Positions 48,836 to 58,690 of a DNA stretch of 64,000 nt are shown here, piece by piece. Both the position numbers and the translations under genes were made by a program. The notes beneath the pieces were generated by a model. The model was not told the DNA's origin. It saw nothing but the letters and a program-made list of their open reading frames with translations, and did no database searches. Positions within the stretch are counted from its first letter, which is position 1, and each line of letters opens with the position of its first letter. Origin of the DNA: Liolophura sinensis (Eukaryota > Mollusca > Polyplacophora > Chitonida > Chitonidae); NCBI RefSeq assembly GCF_032854445.1, contig NC_088304.1, forward strand, positions 31,069,732 to 31,133,731, read 5' to 3'.

Positions 48836-49520
48836 TTTTGGTATAATTTCATTTTTTATATATTTGTTTGATGGATGTTTAACACTTCACTAAAGAACAG
48901 CAAATTTTATTAGTGTACTAAACCAGACCACACATAAAAAACTCCCACATCAGGAAAGTTACTGCAGAATTCTTCAAAATCCGAAATATATTTTGTGAAG
49001 GCAAGTAGTATTTAGCTATCTTCATGCAAGACCACACAAGGGAGCACTGCACACCACTGTCTAATATTTATTAAATACCATTACACCCATGGGAACAGGT
49101 GATTGCAGAAAATTCTTTGCCCTAAATTTTCGTATAACCATCGTGTGACCTAAATATTTAGTCCAATAATTATACAATCAACCCTTAAGTTTTTATTCAA
49201 TTTGTCTTGTGTTAGTTGCATTTTAAAATTTGTTTGATTGATAATTACCATGCTTTCTATGCGTGACTTTCTGTCAGTCTGGCAAGCGTATCTTGTGGCA
49301 CACAATAAGATGACTAGTCCTTCTTTGTTGGCTGAATATTCCTTGTATATAGTAGGCAATGTGCAGGACATTATGTTCCGACTGTTAACTTATATATGTT
49401 GTCACACCCGCTCAACACTTAAAATATGTATAATGCTACGAGTAATGATGGTTTTTCTCCCTTGCGCTGTTCCATTTCTTTATCGAATGCTTGAAAACGT
49501 TAGCCGGTTATATCCGTTGG

Positions 49521-49592
49521 GGGATTGTGGTTAATGGATAATGCGCCTGACTACGGATGAGGAGATTCCAGGTTCGATTCCTGGAAAGCTTC
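49521..49592 (+). pseudogene. tRNA-Arg relic, rightmost
   Basis: 72 nt. D arm reads GTGGTTAATGG with one base missing, anticodon stem 3' strand TGAGG, acceptor GGGATTG with AAAGCTT. Beyond it the array continues for about 350 bp and ends. Confidence 0.78.
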
Positions 49593-49938
49593 TAAAAAAT
49601 TTTGTCACGTTTCGGCCCTCGCATATTCGGTTTCTTTTCATATTGTATTTTTTCCATTTACTGCATGCATACACCGCCAAAATCAAATGTTCATGTGGAT
49701 TTATAGTTGAGATATTTATGTATAACTTCATTTTTTATATATTCCACATGAGCACACATAAAAAAACTCCCACATCAGGAAAGGTACTGCTGAATTCTTC
49801 AAAGTCCGAAATATATTTTGTGAAAGCAAGTAGTATTTAGCTAGCTTGATGCAAGACCACACAAGGGAGCACTGCACACCACTGTCTACTATTTATTAAA
49901 TAACATTACACCCATGGGAACAGGTGAATGCAGAAATC

Positions 49939-50398
49939 CTTTTGTTTCTTAAAATGGGATATAACAAGAGTCAGCCTTGGCATGTAATAACTGACCCATG
50001 GGTATCGTCGGATGACGCTCTAACAAAATGTGAACTGAATAAGAGTCATTGGTCCTTTGGCGCCCTTAGGAAAACATTCCCACTATGAAAGCTTTTCAGT
50101 AGTGGCCTTGATCCTGTATGTCTTACATAAACGTCATTTTCTGATAGTTCATGAGTTTGATCATTTAACAACTGATCGTGTGACATCCCGATCGCGAGTC
50201 TTCCGGTCTACCACACACTGCGCCAAACACAACTTTGAAGGAATTCTGTCTAACATCGGCAAAATTGCGCACATTACAGCTCTGGTCGCTAGCGTGCACT
50301 CCTTCCGGATCAGATTTTACACAGCGAGTTCCAGCAAGCATTTTTTCCGATCCAACACGCTCACAAGGCCGAGGCTGTACCCTAAATATTCTCCACCC
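49939..50398. other. Junction of array with unique sequence
   Basis: Unique, less AT-rich DNA between array and channel pseudogene. An open frame runs through 50057-50398 into the T1 domain but shows no family similarity, so it may be non-coding or a degraded 5' exon part. Confidence 0.4.
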
Positions 50399-50700
50399 AC
50401 GGGACTGGTGACTTTAAATATCCGTGGGGCTAAGTTTCAGACGATAGTAGCCACATTAAAAGCCATCCCGAACACGAGGCTATCAGCACTTGCTTAAGAT
50501 CGTTAGCTTTCCGTAAAGGTATATGGCGATGCTGCTGTCATGGAATTTTTCTTCGACCACAATCCGTTTTTGTTCCAATACATTCTTGGGTTTTATCGCA
50601 CTGGGGAGCTCCACCTCCCTCACCCCAAACTGAGGTTTGAGAGAGGCTTGCATTTCCATTTGCTGCTAGAAGCCGTACATGGACGCACATGATAGTAGTA

Positions 50701-50999
50701 AAACGTCGAAACGGCTGCATCGTGAGTACCGAGAGCAAAGAGGGGAGTAATTGAGCAGCCAGACCTGAAAAGGCGCCACATCCGTCTGCCTTGCTCACCG
50801 GAAGCTCACCGGACGCCAAAAACTGTGGGTATTTTTAGAAGACATCGATTCATTCATAGGGGCCAAGGTAAAACAGTTTTACAGCAGTTCTACAATGTTC
50901 AGGTAATAGTGTTAATGGCATTAAATTCCAGTAGACAATACTGCGAAAGTCCTATAATGTATTGGACCTACAGTCTTTGTTCATTACTCAATTTGCTTG
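50701..50999. other. Kv pseudogene intron, 5' part
   Basis: No feature beyond being intronic to the channel pseudogene. The short minus-strand open frame here overlaps the T1 exon and is a shadow. Confidence 0.4.
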
Positions 51000-51249
51000 G
51001 GGCGGGAGGGGGGCTGGCGTAGCGTAATGAGCTAGGAGCCTTTCACCAGTGCAGTCGCTGTGAGTTCAAGTCCAGTTTATGCTGGCTTCCTCTACGGCCA
51101 TAAGTGGCCTTCCAGCAACTTGCGGATGGTCGTGGGTTTCCCCCCAGGGCACTGCCCGGTTTCCTCCCACCATAATGCTGGCCGCCGTCGCATAAGTGAA
51201 ATATTCTTGAGTACGGCGTAAAACACCAATGAAATAAATTAATAAATCA
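51000..51249 (+). mobile_element. SINE with G-rich 5' end
   Basis: Body and tail are intact (CACCATAATGCTGGCCGCCG, GTGAAATATTCTTGAGTACG, AATAAATTAATAAAT). The first part of the tRNA head is replaced by GGGCGGGAGGGGGGCTGGC. ATTTGCTTG at 50991-50999 and TTTTGCTTG at 51250-51258 look like the target duplication, so the G-rich tract lies inside the insertion, as in the copy at 1577. Confidence 0.8.
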
Positions 51250-51308
51250 TTTTGCTTGATTCTGAGGTTCATTCATGGTAGAAAGGTGTTCTAATGTTTG
51301 CTTGTATT

Positions 51309-51400
51309 TGTTTATTTATTTATTTGATTGGTGTTTTACGCCGTACTCAAGAATATTTCACTGATACGACACCGGCGAACATCAGCCTATGGTTGGAGGC
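51309..51400 (-). mobile_element. SINE 3' fragment, inverted
   Basis: TTTATTTATTTATTTGATTG, GGTGTTTTACGCCGTACTCA and AGAATATTTCACTGATACGA form the inverted tail and body end. Similarity fades in GATGTTCGCCGG-like sequence and a G-rich stretch follows. Confidence 0.75.
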
Positions 51401-51893
51401 AATCGGGGGCGAGGGGTGGTGGGTGGTGGAGGGGTTGGGGGATTGGTGTTGTGTGTAAGGTAGGATGATATCCAACTAGGACAATACCAGTTTCAGCAGC
51501 AATAGCAATATCTTATTTCTTTACCTCTGAATTTTGTGAACATTTTCTTAAGGACAGATGCATTATTTACTCCGTGAAAACAAACCAGAAGGTTTTCATT
51601 CATTGCAATCATATTATATGGGTTAGTGTTGGGTAAATTTCTCTCAGTGTCATTTGCAGTGTAAAGAACGATAAAACCGGACAAATGCTAAGGCAAAGAT
51701 AAACAAAATCAAAGAATACATTTGTATATTCTCTTCATTTGCGGTGTCATATTGCCCTTTTGATCATCAAAGGCAAAGTACAAATTAGAGGAATTTACCG
51801 TTAAATGGCGTTGGGCTATTGGGAGATAGAGTTTGGTTCTCAAAGGAAAGTTTCACGGAGCAACATTTAACAGCCTTATTGAAAAGCGTTATA

Positions 51894-52171
51894 TTTATTT
51901 ATTTATTTATTGATTTATTTGATTGGTGTTTTACGCCGTACTCAAGAATATTTCACTTATACGACGGCGGTCAGCATTATGGTGGGTGGAAACGGGGCAG
52001 AGCCCGAGAGAAACCCACGACCATCCACAGGTTGCTGACAGACCTTGCCACGTACGACCGGAGAGGAAGCCGGCATGAGCTGGACTTGAACTCACACCGA
52101 CCGCATTGGTGAGAGGTTCCTGGGTCATTACGCTGCGCTAGCGCGCTAACCAACTGAGCCACGGAGGCCCC
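51894..52171 (-). mobile_element. Full-length SINE with target duplication
   Basis: A complete inverted copy, from the TTTATTTATT tail to the head GCTCAGTTGGTTAGCGCGCT (reverse strand), with GGGGCCTCCG at its 5' end. TGAAAAGCGTTATA (51880-51893) and TGAAAAGCTTTATA (52172-52185) flank it, a 14-bp duplication with one mismatch, showing retroposition into the Kv intron. Confidence 0.92.
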
Positions 52172-52185
52172 TGAAAAGCTTTATA

Positions 52186-52663
52186 ATACTCAGGTGTAAG
52201 GAGCACATTTGAGAAAAGATAAATATCTTTTTACTGAAATAATTAAGATAGAGCTGTCCAGATTATTGTGTAGAGTATGCTGTCGTATGGCTGCTTGACA
52301 AATTGCTGATTGATGAGCATACAGAGTTCATATGCTCGAGGTAAAGTTGAGAAAAGATATTTCAGTATGCTGCACCCGAAGCCAACACAATATGTGGCAT
52401 AAATGTATTGACTGCACGGTTTCTACATTTCAGCTATAATGGTGTGACCTACAGGCTTGAGTAAGTAGACTAGTCTGGCGGATTTCAATATTTTGTCCTG
52501 ATATACGGGGGCTTAGAACATAATGCTACTGTCTCAAATGAATCATTTCTCTAATAACTCAGAAAACGTTCTGAGATTTGTTACAGAAATGAGCAGAATA
52601 CTATATTCCGGAATTCCGGAGTTCTCCTTTAATCTGATATATTTTTGTTCTTTCTCCGTACAG
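52186..52663 (+). other. Kv pseudogene intron, 3' part
   Basis: Ends in a T-rich tract and CAG at 52661-52663, a good 3' splice site for the channel exon. Nothing else seen. Confidence 0.5.
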
Positions 52664-53553
52664 GTATACTGCATCTTAACCAGCCTACTGATATTACTCA
52701 ACATCTATACGTACATGTTTGGAACATTGGCGGTTCTGAGGGAGAAGGCTCCATTTTACAACTGGGTTTACGCCACGAACAGCACGGCCTTAGCGTCGGG
52801 CTCGACGAAAGACGCGCGAGAGCAAGTGGAACGCCAAACTTCACCGTCTCCTCACAACCCAACCTCACTTCATCCTCTTCTACTTCGACATCTTCTGCTT
52901 CGTGTTCTTCACGCTGGAGTACTCCACCATGCTAATTTGTAGCCCGGACAAGCTCAAGTTCGCGCGATCTTTTCCCGCTGAATGTGACGTTCTATATATC
53001 TGTTGCCTTTGAGGTTGATGCTGATCCTGTATTACCTCGATCGTAGTTTCCAAAGCAACAACCCGGACATAATCATCGGCATCATTATCTTGCAAGGCCT
53101 TCTGGCTTTCCGGGTTCTCCGGATTGTCATTACCGTGGTTTTGTCGTGCCAGTTTTGTCTCTTCGCGCAAGAGCTCTTACTTCTGTGAGTCCTGATGGTT
53201 TTAGCCCTGCTCTTCTTCGACAACGCAATTTTCTTCGCAGAACTTCTTTAACACGACACCTTTGAAACGGTGTTCACTGGATTTTGGTGGAGCCTGGTTA
53301 CCATAACAACCATTGGTTACGTGTATCCTAAGTCCATATCGGGTACTTGGTGGCGAGCTTATGTGCAATTGTTGGTATGCTCCTTGTTAGCATTCCAATC
53401 CCGGTGATGGCAAACAACTTCAACACAAACTACGCCTTCAAGAACAAGAAAACTCTAGGTGGAAAAATGTACTGGCATGGTCAGCCCAAAAACAACAATG
53501 AGAAAGATGAAGATCGGAAATTAAGTGCACATATGCCTTTGACAGTGATTTGA

Positions 53554-53743
53554 AGGTCAAATTTGTGGACGACAGTAGGCGCTCACTTTGTATCACTTCC
53601 TTGGTCCGACCTTTTCTTCTTTTATTTTCCTCCCTACGACCAGTTTTCATCCAACAATTTCTGTACTCACTTCCTTCATAAATCATAGCTACATCAATGG
53701 TCATTGTTACCATTACCGGATGGAATAAATGCAAGGGAACATA
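53554..53743. other. Spacer before Tc1 element
   Basis: 190 bp after the pseudogene stop with no supported feature. Confidence 0.4.
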
Positions 53744-55398
53744 TACACTGTTGACCATAAAGTTGGAATAAATTAATTCGACGACTGAATTCGGAGTTAT
53801 TCTAATTGTACGCGGTATTGAATGCTTGATTATGGCGTAGATATCAGCATAACACCAAATGTTGGTCTTTTCTACACATATCAGCCTATTGTAATCTTTA
53901 ATGGATCGATTATAGGCTGTAGAACGGCGTAAAAACAAAAACTGGCATTTCAAGACGAAAGGATTGAAGGCTTTACTGCAATGTCTCCATATCACAAACA
54001 TAAACGTATTTGTTCCCTTCGTATTATAAGTTACAGACAATACAGTTTGTAAGAGAAACAGTCATTAATATCTCGAAAGACCACCCCTGACACGAATCAA
54101 TGCGTCAAGACGTCGTTGCATGCTGTCGACCAGATTGTTAATGAATTCAATGGGCAGAACGTTCCACTCATTGATCAGAGCCTGTGCCAGTTCTTGAGGA
54201 TTTTCAGCAATTTTGTCACGTGCGTTGATGGCTCGCCCTAACTTGTCCCAGGCATGTTCTATTGCGTTCATATCAGGGGAACACGATGGCCAAGGTAACT
54301 GCTCCACCCCTTGTGCCCGAAGAAATTCTCGTGTTGCAGCGGCCCTGTGTGGTGTAGCGTTGTCGTCTTGCAAACGAAAATTGTCTCCATAAACCCATCG
54401 TGGGTATGGAAGGCAATGGTTTTCAAGGATATCAATGTACACGACGGCGTTGACGTTTTCGTCGGGCACCACCAACGGCGTTTTTCCACCATAGTGAATA
54501 CCGGCCCAAACCATTACTCAACCGCCACCCCCTTGATTGTTTTCCTGCACACAGTAATCTCGAAGGCTTTCTCCTCGCAAACGACGAACCCTTTGCCTTC
54601 CGTCCACAGGTTTCAGGAAGAAGCGACTCTCATCCGTGAAGAACACATGTCGCCAATGCCCTAACTCCAATTGTCTGTGCTCCCTAGCCCAGCGAAGCCT
54701 TTGGACTCTATGTTGGGCGGTTAGGCGGGGACATCTGGTCATACGTCTTGCTCGATAACCATGCTGAAGTAATCTGCGATTCACCGTTGTTCGGGAAACA
54801 TTGATTCCGTAATGCCTCCGCCACAAACGGCGAAGATGGTTTGCAGACATTTTTCGGTTTGTGCGAGAGAGATTGAGCAGTCGGCGGTCATCCCGTCTCG
54901 TAGTCAGTCGTGGTCGTCCTGGAGTTTGACGTGGCCGCAAATGACCCACGTCTCGATGACGTCTGATGATTTTGCTGACTGTACTTTGCGATATGCCTGC
55001 AAAATCGGCAACATCGGACTGTTTGTAGCCTTCTTGATGGAGGGCAATCACTCTCCGGCGTATTGGCATTGGAGTAGCACGAGGCATAGCCGGAATCCCC
55101 GCTACACTACTTTTTGTTCCATGCGAAACCGAGAACTCCGTTATGCGCGAGGTAATTTGACCTCTCTCTGAATGAAGATCACTGGAGAAGCACCAGGCAC
55201 AGAGCTTTTCATCACTACCATCAGAGCCTCTTATGTAATTCTCATATTAGCATAGAATAAAACATTTTTGTACACGTAGTAGAGAGAGATTATGCATCAA
55301 TTCGTGTCGGCTTATATTATTTTTGAGGCGAAAAATAATATTAAACTTCTGGGATTGTGGCTAAAATATTTTATTCCAACTTTATGGTCAACAGTGTA
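53744..55398 (-). mobile_element. Tc1 DNA transposon, complete ends
   Basis: A 1,655-bp element bounded by TA. The left end TACACTGTTGACCATAAAGT and its continuation TGGAATAAA are repeated in inverse at 55371-55398, giving terminal inverted repeats of about 29 bp with no mismatch. It encodes one DD34E transposase on the minus strand. It lies just downstream of the Kv pseudogene. Confidence 0.94.
54065..55087 (-). pseudogene. Tc1 transposase (DD34E) with one nonsense codon
   Basis: A 340-codon frame from ATG at 55087 to the stop at 54065. An N-terminal helix-turn-helix pair (residues about 10-60, GISQSTVSKIIRR) with GRPR hinge is followed by a catalytic domain: D152 in FTDESRF, D242 in LQDDNATPH and E277 in WPSCSPDMNAIEHAWD. 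Exactly 34 residues separate the second D and the E, the Tc1 signature. TGA at 54518-54520 (codon 190) lies after a QGGGG run where Tc1 relatives normally have a serine before VMVW. No frameshift is present. The enzyme would cut and paste the element at TA sites; this copy needs a transposase supplied from elsewhere. Confidence 0.93.
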
Positions 55399-55817
55399 TT
55401 TTATTACAGTTTTATTATATATATATATAAAATCGCGACAGTCCAAATTTCGAGATAAGAAAGTCGATATTTCGAGAAAAAGACACGATTTCCTTATCTT
55501 AAAGTTTCGACAACTCCCCTCTCCCTCCGCCATTTTTTCGCCCTGAGATTATTTAAGCTCCCATGGTATATTGCCGTCAACAACATGAGCAGATATTTAT
55601 GAGTCACTTGCATTCCTGTACTGGCTTTGAGGGCAGTTTTACCTTATGTTTTAATACAACACAATATAGAAACTCTGTCTTTGTAAAAAAAAAAAAAGAG
55701 GATTCTGTACTAGTGAAATAAGTTTTTGTTACTCTTTATTTAATGTGATGACACAGAGTGTGAGCAATTCTCCACCAGTGACATCTAATACACTGTAATT
55801 AACATCACGGCTTTGCC
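55399..55817. other. Intergenic with simple-sequence patches
   Basis: Includes a TATATATATATA run near 55418, TTTCGAGATAAGAAAGTCGA-like repeats (55446-55490) and an A-run at 55686-55698. No gene is supported. Confidence 0.4.
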
Positions 55818-55937
55818 TGATGATCTGTGGATGGTCGTGTGTGTCCTCCGGGCTCTGTCCGGTTTCCTCCAACATAACAATGGCCGCCGTAGTATAAATA
55901 AAAGTATTTTGGAGTACGGAACCAATGAAACAGGTTA
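55818..55937 (+). mobile_element. Diverged SINE 3' fragment
   Basis: Matches TGTGGATGGTCGTG, GGGCTCTGTCCGGTTTCCTC, ACATAACAATGGCCGCCG and TTTGGAGTACGG. Head and TAAA tail are missing or decayed. Confidence 0.65.
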
Positions 55938-56131
55938 GCTATCACTTACTGCACCGGGACACCGGTTTCTTGGTACACAACGGTTAAGTCTTTTGTACAC
56001 TAGATAGTTATAAAATTTACCTTCATGAAATATGAAAAATAGCAAAGGTGGGTGAAAGGAAATGAAGCGCTTGACGCTGTAAGCCTAAACAAGATACCGG
56101 CAGTTACAAACGGCCAACTCAAGATCAATAG

Positions 56132-56425
56132 TCAACGACAACAGGGGCCTCCGAGGCTCAGTTGGTTATTGCGCTAGCTCAGCGTAACGACCCAGGAGTC
56201 TCTCACCAATGCGGTCGCTGTGAGTTCATGTCCAGCTCATGCTGGCTTCCTCTCCGGCCGTACGTGGGAAGGTCTTCTAGCAACCTCCGGGTGGTCGTGA
56301 GTTTCCCTCGGGCTCTGCCCCGTTTCTACCCACCATAATGCTGGCCGCCGTCGTATAAGTGAAATATTCTTGATGTGGTGTAAAATACCAATCAAATAAA
56401 TAAATAAATAAATCAACGACAACAG
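56132..56425 (+). mobile_element. Full-length SINE with 13-bp target duplication
   Basis: The element proper is 56145-56412, from GGGCCTCCGAGGCTCAGTTG to the AATAAATAAATAAATAAA tail. TCAACGACAACAG occurs at 56132-56144 and again at 56413-56425. This copy defines the true ends of the family: 5' GGGCCTCCG, 3' (TAAA)n. Confidence 0.95.
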
Positions 56426-57096
56426 CATGCCTCAGTATCAGATTTGCACGAAATTAAAACCCTACAAACTTAACTTACTACTTTGTTGAGCACCAAAGAG
56501 TTGTGTCGTGTGTATGAAAATGTTTGCAACTGATGTACATCAAGATTATGACTAGATCTAGTCCATTCTATTTGCCACATTGAACTTTAGTTTTGGAGCC
56601 AAATGTTTCGATAAATGAGCAATTATTAATTCTGATATTTTTGAAAAAAAAAGAAAGCTCGTCATCTTATAGCACACTAGTGGACTGTGTTATGTTTTCT
56701 GTTCATAGAAATCACATATTTCTTCATGTTTTCTAGAACGATATTTAGTTAAATGTGTGATTCGGCTCCAATCGTGTCACATACAATGATATCAGTGCGC
56801 TTCTCATTTACATACTTGTCAAAACAAACAGACGTACTCTTCTCTATCAAACCCCTAAATCTCTTCAAAATAAATTATGGGATAAACAGGATATGCGATT
56901 CGTGACCCATTAAATCCAATTTATTACACTCTTGATGTAATTTGCCTTTGTTCTTCTCCAGAGGCTCGGTAAAAATGGAAATTACACCACTCGTTTAATA
57001 AAGCTGATATATTGGGTCACTCATTGGAGATCCTCTATAAATAAATGGTGAACAAAGTAATTTATATACAGTAACAGGACTGAGATTTATGTCGGC
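56426..57096. other. Intergenic, nothing recognised
   Basis: AT-rich DNA with no supported gene or repeat. Confidence 0.4.
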
Positions 57097-57190
57097 TACT
57101 CGACATTATGCCTTTGAGATTCTGTGATAGTACAATTGCATAACGGATTCAAAAGTTCCATGTCGTAAAAAATTAATTAGACCTGAGAGA
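57097..57190 (+). repeat. Dispersed repeat X, copy A, first segment
   Basis: CATTATGCCTTTGAGATTCT to TTAATTAGACCTGAG matches 62898-62985 in the same orientation, with moderate divergence. The second segment of this copy lies at 57790-57990. Confidence 0.6.
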
Positions 57191-57789
57191 CACTTTAAGA
57201 TGTAGATGCATGACAAAAGAACAAATTTCTTTTAAATAAGAATTTAACTGTATATATTAGCCTGAACGATCGCCCATTGTGTTAACTTTGATGTTTTCCT
57301 GAAGAAGCCACCAGGTCAGCATGGTCCAATACCATCCACCGTGACAATGCAAAAGAAATGTTACCTCTGGGGTCTCATTGCATTGTTTTAATGTTACTGT
57401 ATCGTAAAAATGATGACAACACAGATTTTGAGTAGAGAAACGGGCATTTTCTGCTCTTTATTAAAAACAAAAACTCACAATGAAACCCGAACTGATTGAT
57501 AAGAGACCGTATTTCATCACTTACATCTGATCATTTACCAACTCTATCACGGTCGTCGCTTCTCTGATTTTACTCTCTGTGCTGTAAGTCTTATTATATC
57601 AATGTGGATTCATCGATTAGTTGTGGTCTAACGAATCTATTTAGCTTTTGCAAGAAAATGAAAGTGGAAGCAATTTTTGGCTAAGCTGATACCTAGAATC
57701 AGTATATATGTAGTGTGTGAATAACACATTCACACACACATGATTGGTGTTGAGCTTGGGAAAGAGAAACATTAAACTCCATCAACCAT
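57191..57789. other. Sequence separating the two segments of repeat X
   Basis: About 600 bp present here but absent from the copy at 62.9-63.25 kb. A short stretch (57528-57590, TCATTTACCAACTCTATCAC) is similar to 58793-58850. No gene. Confidence 0.4.
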
Positions 57790-57990
57790 CTGGCGTTTCA
57801 CCAGCTCTTCAATCTTTATATTCACTGTTGTGGCTTATGCTCACGACATTCCAGATTACACTATATATATCCACGTGAAGTATGCCCGGGGATAAATCTC
57901 TGCACAGCTCATCTGCACTGTCATACATCTGAGGTGTTAAACTATGTATTTACCCCGCCCCGCAGGGCACTGATTACAACTCAATAGGCG
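57790..57990 (+). repeat. Dispersed repeat X, copy A, second segment
   Basis: TGGCGTTTCACCAGCTCTTC, TATGCTCACGACATTCC, TGCCCGGGGATAAATCTCTG and CACTGATTACAACTCAATAG match 62985-63255 in order. No ORF is conserved between the copies. Confidence 0.65.
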
Positions 57991-58494
57991 GTATAGATTG
58001 TTACCCTGAGTAAAACCTCACTCTCATTAGAAAGCGAATCTGTAAATAACCTGACGTTCTAATCTTTACAATTACAGGCAGCCCAAAACATCCGCCATTG
58101 GTTATATTTATGGAGTAAACAGAGAGAAAAAACGAGAAAACCTGTTGAGTATGTACAACGAAATACTATATTTCACGTTTTATTACCGGTAATGATGTAG
58201 GCGTTCCAGCATACTAGAACCATACCCATCCGCCATGCAAGTACGACAACTGTTGGAGGCCTACATGTCGACAAAATATTTGACATGTTTGCCGGCTACT
58301 TTACAGAAACATGTATCAAGGGTTTGCTGTGTGCAACCACACGGGTCCAGAACCAAAACTTCAAACCATTCGGAAGTACGGCACAAGAAATAATCGCCCA
58401 TGATTGCCAACCAAAACGTCCATAAAACCATATCAGACCATAAAAACCATATCAGATAGCAAAGACTATTATTTCATTATTATTATCTACCGAT
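57991..58494. other. Intergenic, nothing recognised
   Basis: No supported feature. Confidence 0.4.
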
Positions 58495-58690
58495 CTGCAA
58501 AGAAATGTACCTATGTCCAATTGTTTGGTACATATGTAAATTTGTTGTACATATATACAATTCCTTTGTAAACACATGAATGTACAATTAAAATTATTCA
58601 TATGTGCAAACATTCAATTATTTAAATACATATACACAAATGATGTCCACATATGTGAAAGAAGTAAAGCACATGTTTACAAATAAAACG
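58495..58690. repeat. Cluster of degenerate ACATATGT-type palindromes
   Basis: GTACATATGTAAAT, GTACATATATACAA, TTCATATGTGCAAA, ACATATACACAAATG and CACATATGTGAAAG recur within 200 bp. This may be a decayed short tandem repeat or a foldback element; identity unknown. Confidence 0.4.

Larger units (their letters stand above)
39241..49938 (+). repeat. Right flank of tRNA-Arg array, diverged and rearranged units
   Basis: Units are still recognisable but differ from the core by substitutions, deletions and a SINE insertion. tRNA copies lie at 39342, 40605, 41472, 41875, 42738, 43620, 44679, 46053, 48114 and 49521; only 48114 is unmutated. At least five units have lost the tRNA and its leader. The array fades out after TTACACCCATGGGAACAGGT at about 49938. 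Confidence 0.9.
50399..53553 (+). pseudogene. Voltage-gated potassium channel (Kv) pseudogene
   Basis: Two exon-like blocks are visible. The first (50399-50700) is a T1 tetramerisation domain: VTLNIRGAKFQT (usual LNVGGxxFET), TLKAIPNTRLSAL, then EFFFDHNPFLFQYILGFYRT and GELHLP. The same frame is broken by TAA at 50495-50497 and TAG at 50504-50506. The second starts at 52664 after a TTTCTCCGTACAG acceptor and encodes S1 (ILTSLLILLNIYTYMFG), S2 (FDIFCFVFFTLEY), S4-like FRVLRI, S5 (LMVLALLFFDNAIFFAE), pore (FWWSLVTITTIGY) and S6 (IPIPVMANNF), scattered over all three frames. The selectivity filter reads TTIGYVYP where TxGYGDxYP is usual, so the second Gly and the Asp are missing. The functional protein would be a plasma-membrane K+ channel; this copy cannot be one. 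Subfamily not assigned. Confidence 0.82.

Noticed and set aside
18274-49938. CRISPR-like array of regularly spaced repeats
   Set aside because: The period is 882 bp, the repeated part is the entire unit including the spacer, the conserved 73 nt form a tRNA, and the genome is eukaryotic.
50057-50398. N-terminal extension of the Kv channel
   Set aside because: It is in frame with the T1 domain but shows no channel-like sequence, so the open frame upstream of 50399 was not counted as coding.
51977-52162. Open frames with AQLVSALAQRNDPG or similar near several loci
   Set aside because: They are translations of the tRNA-like head of SINE copies.
55440-55500. TTTCGAGATAAGAAAGTCGA-like repeats as a tandem array
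   Set aside because: Only two or three imperfect repeats are present, too few to call an array.
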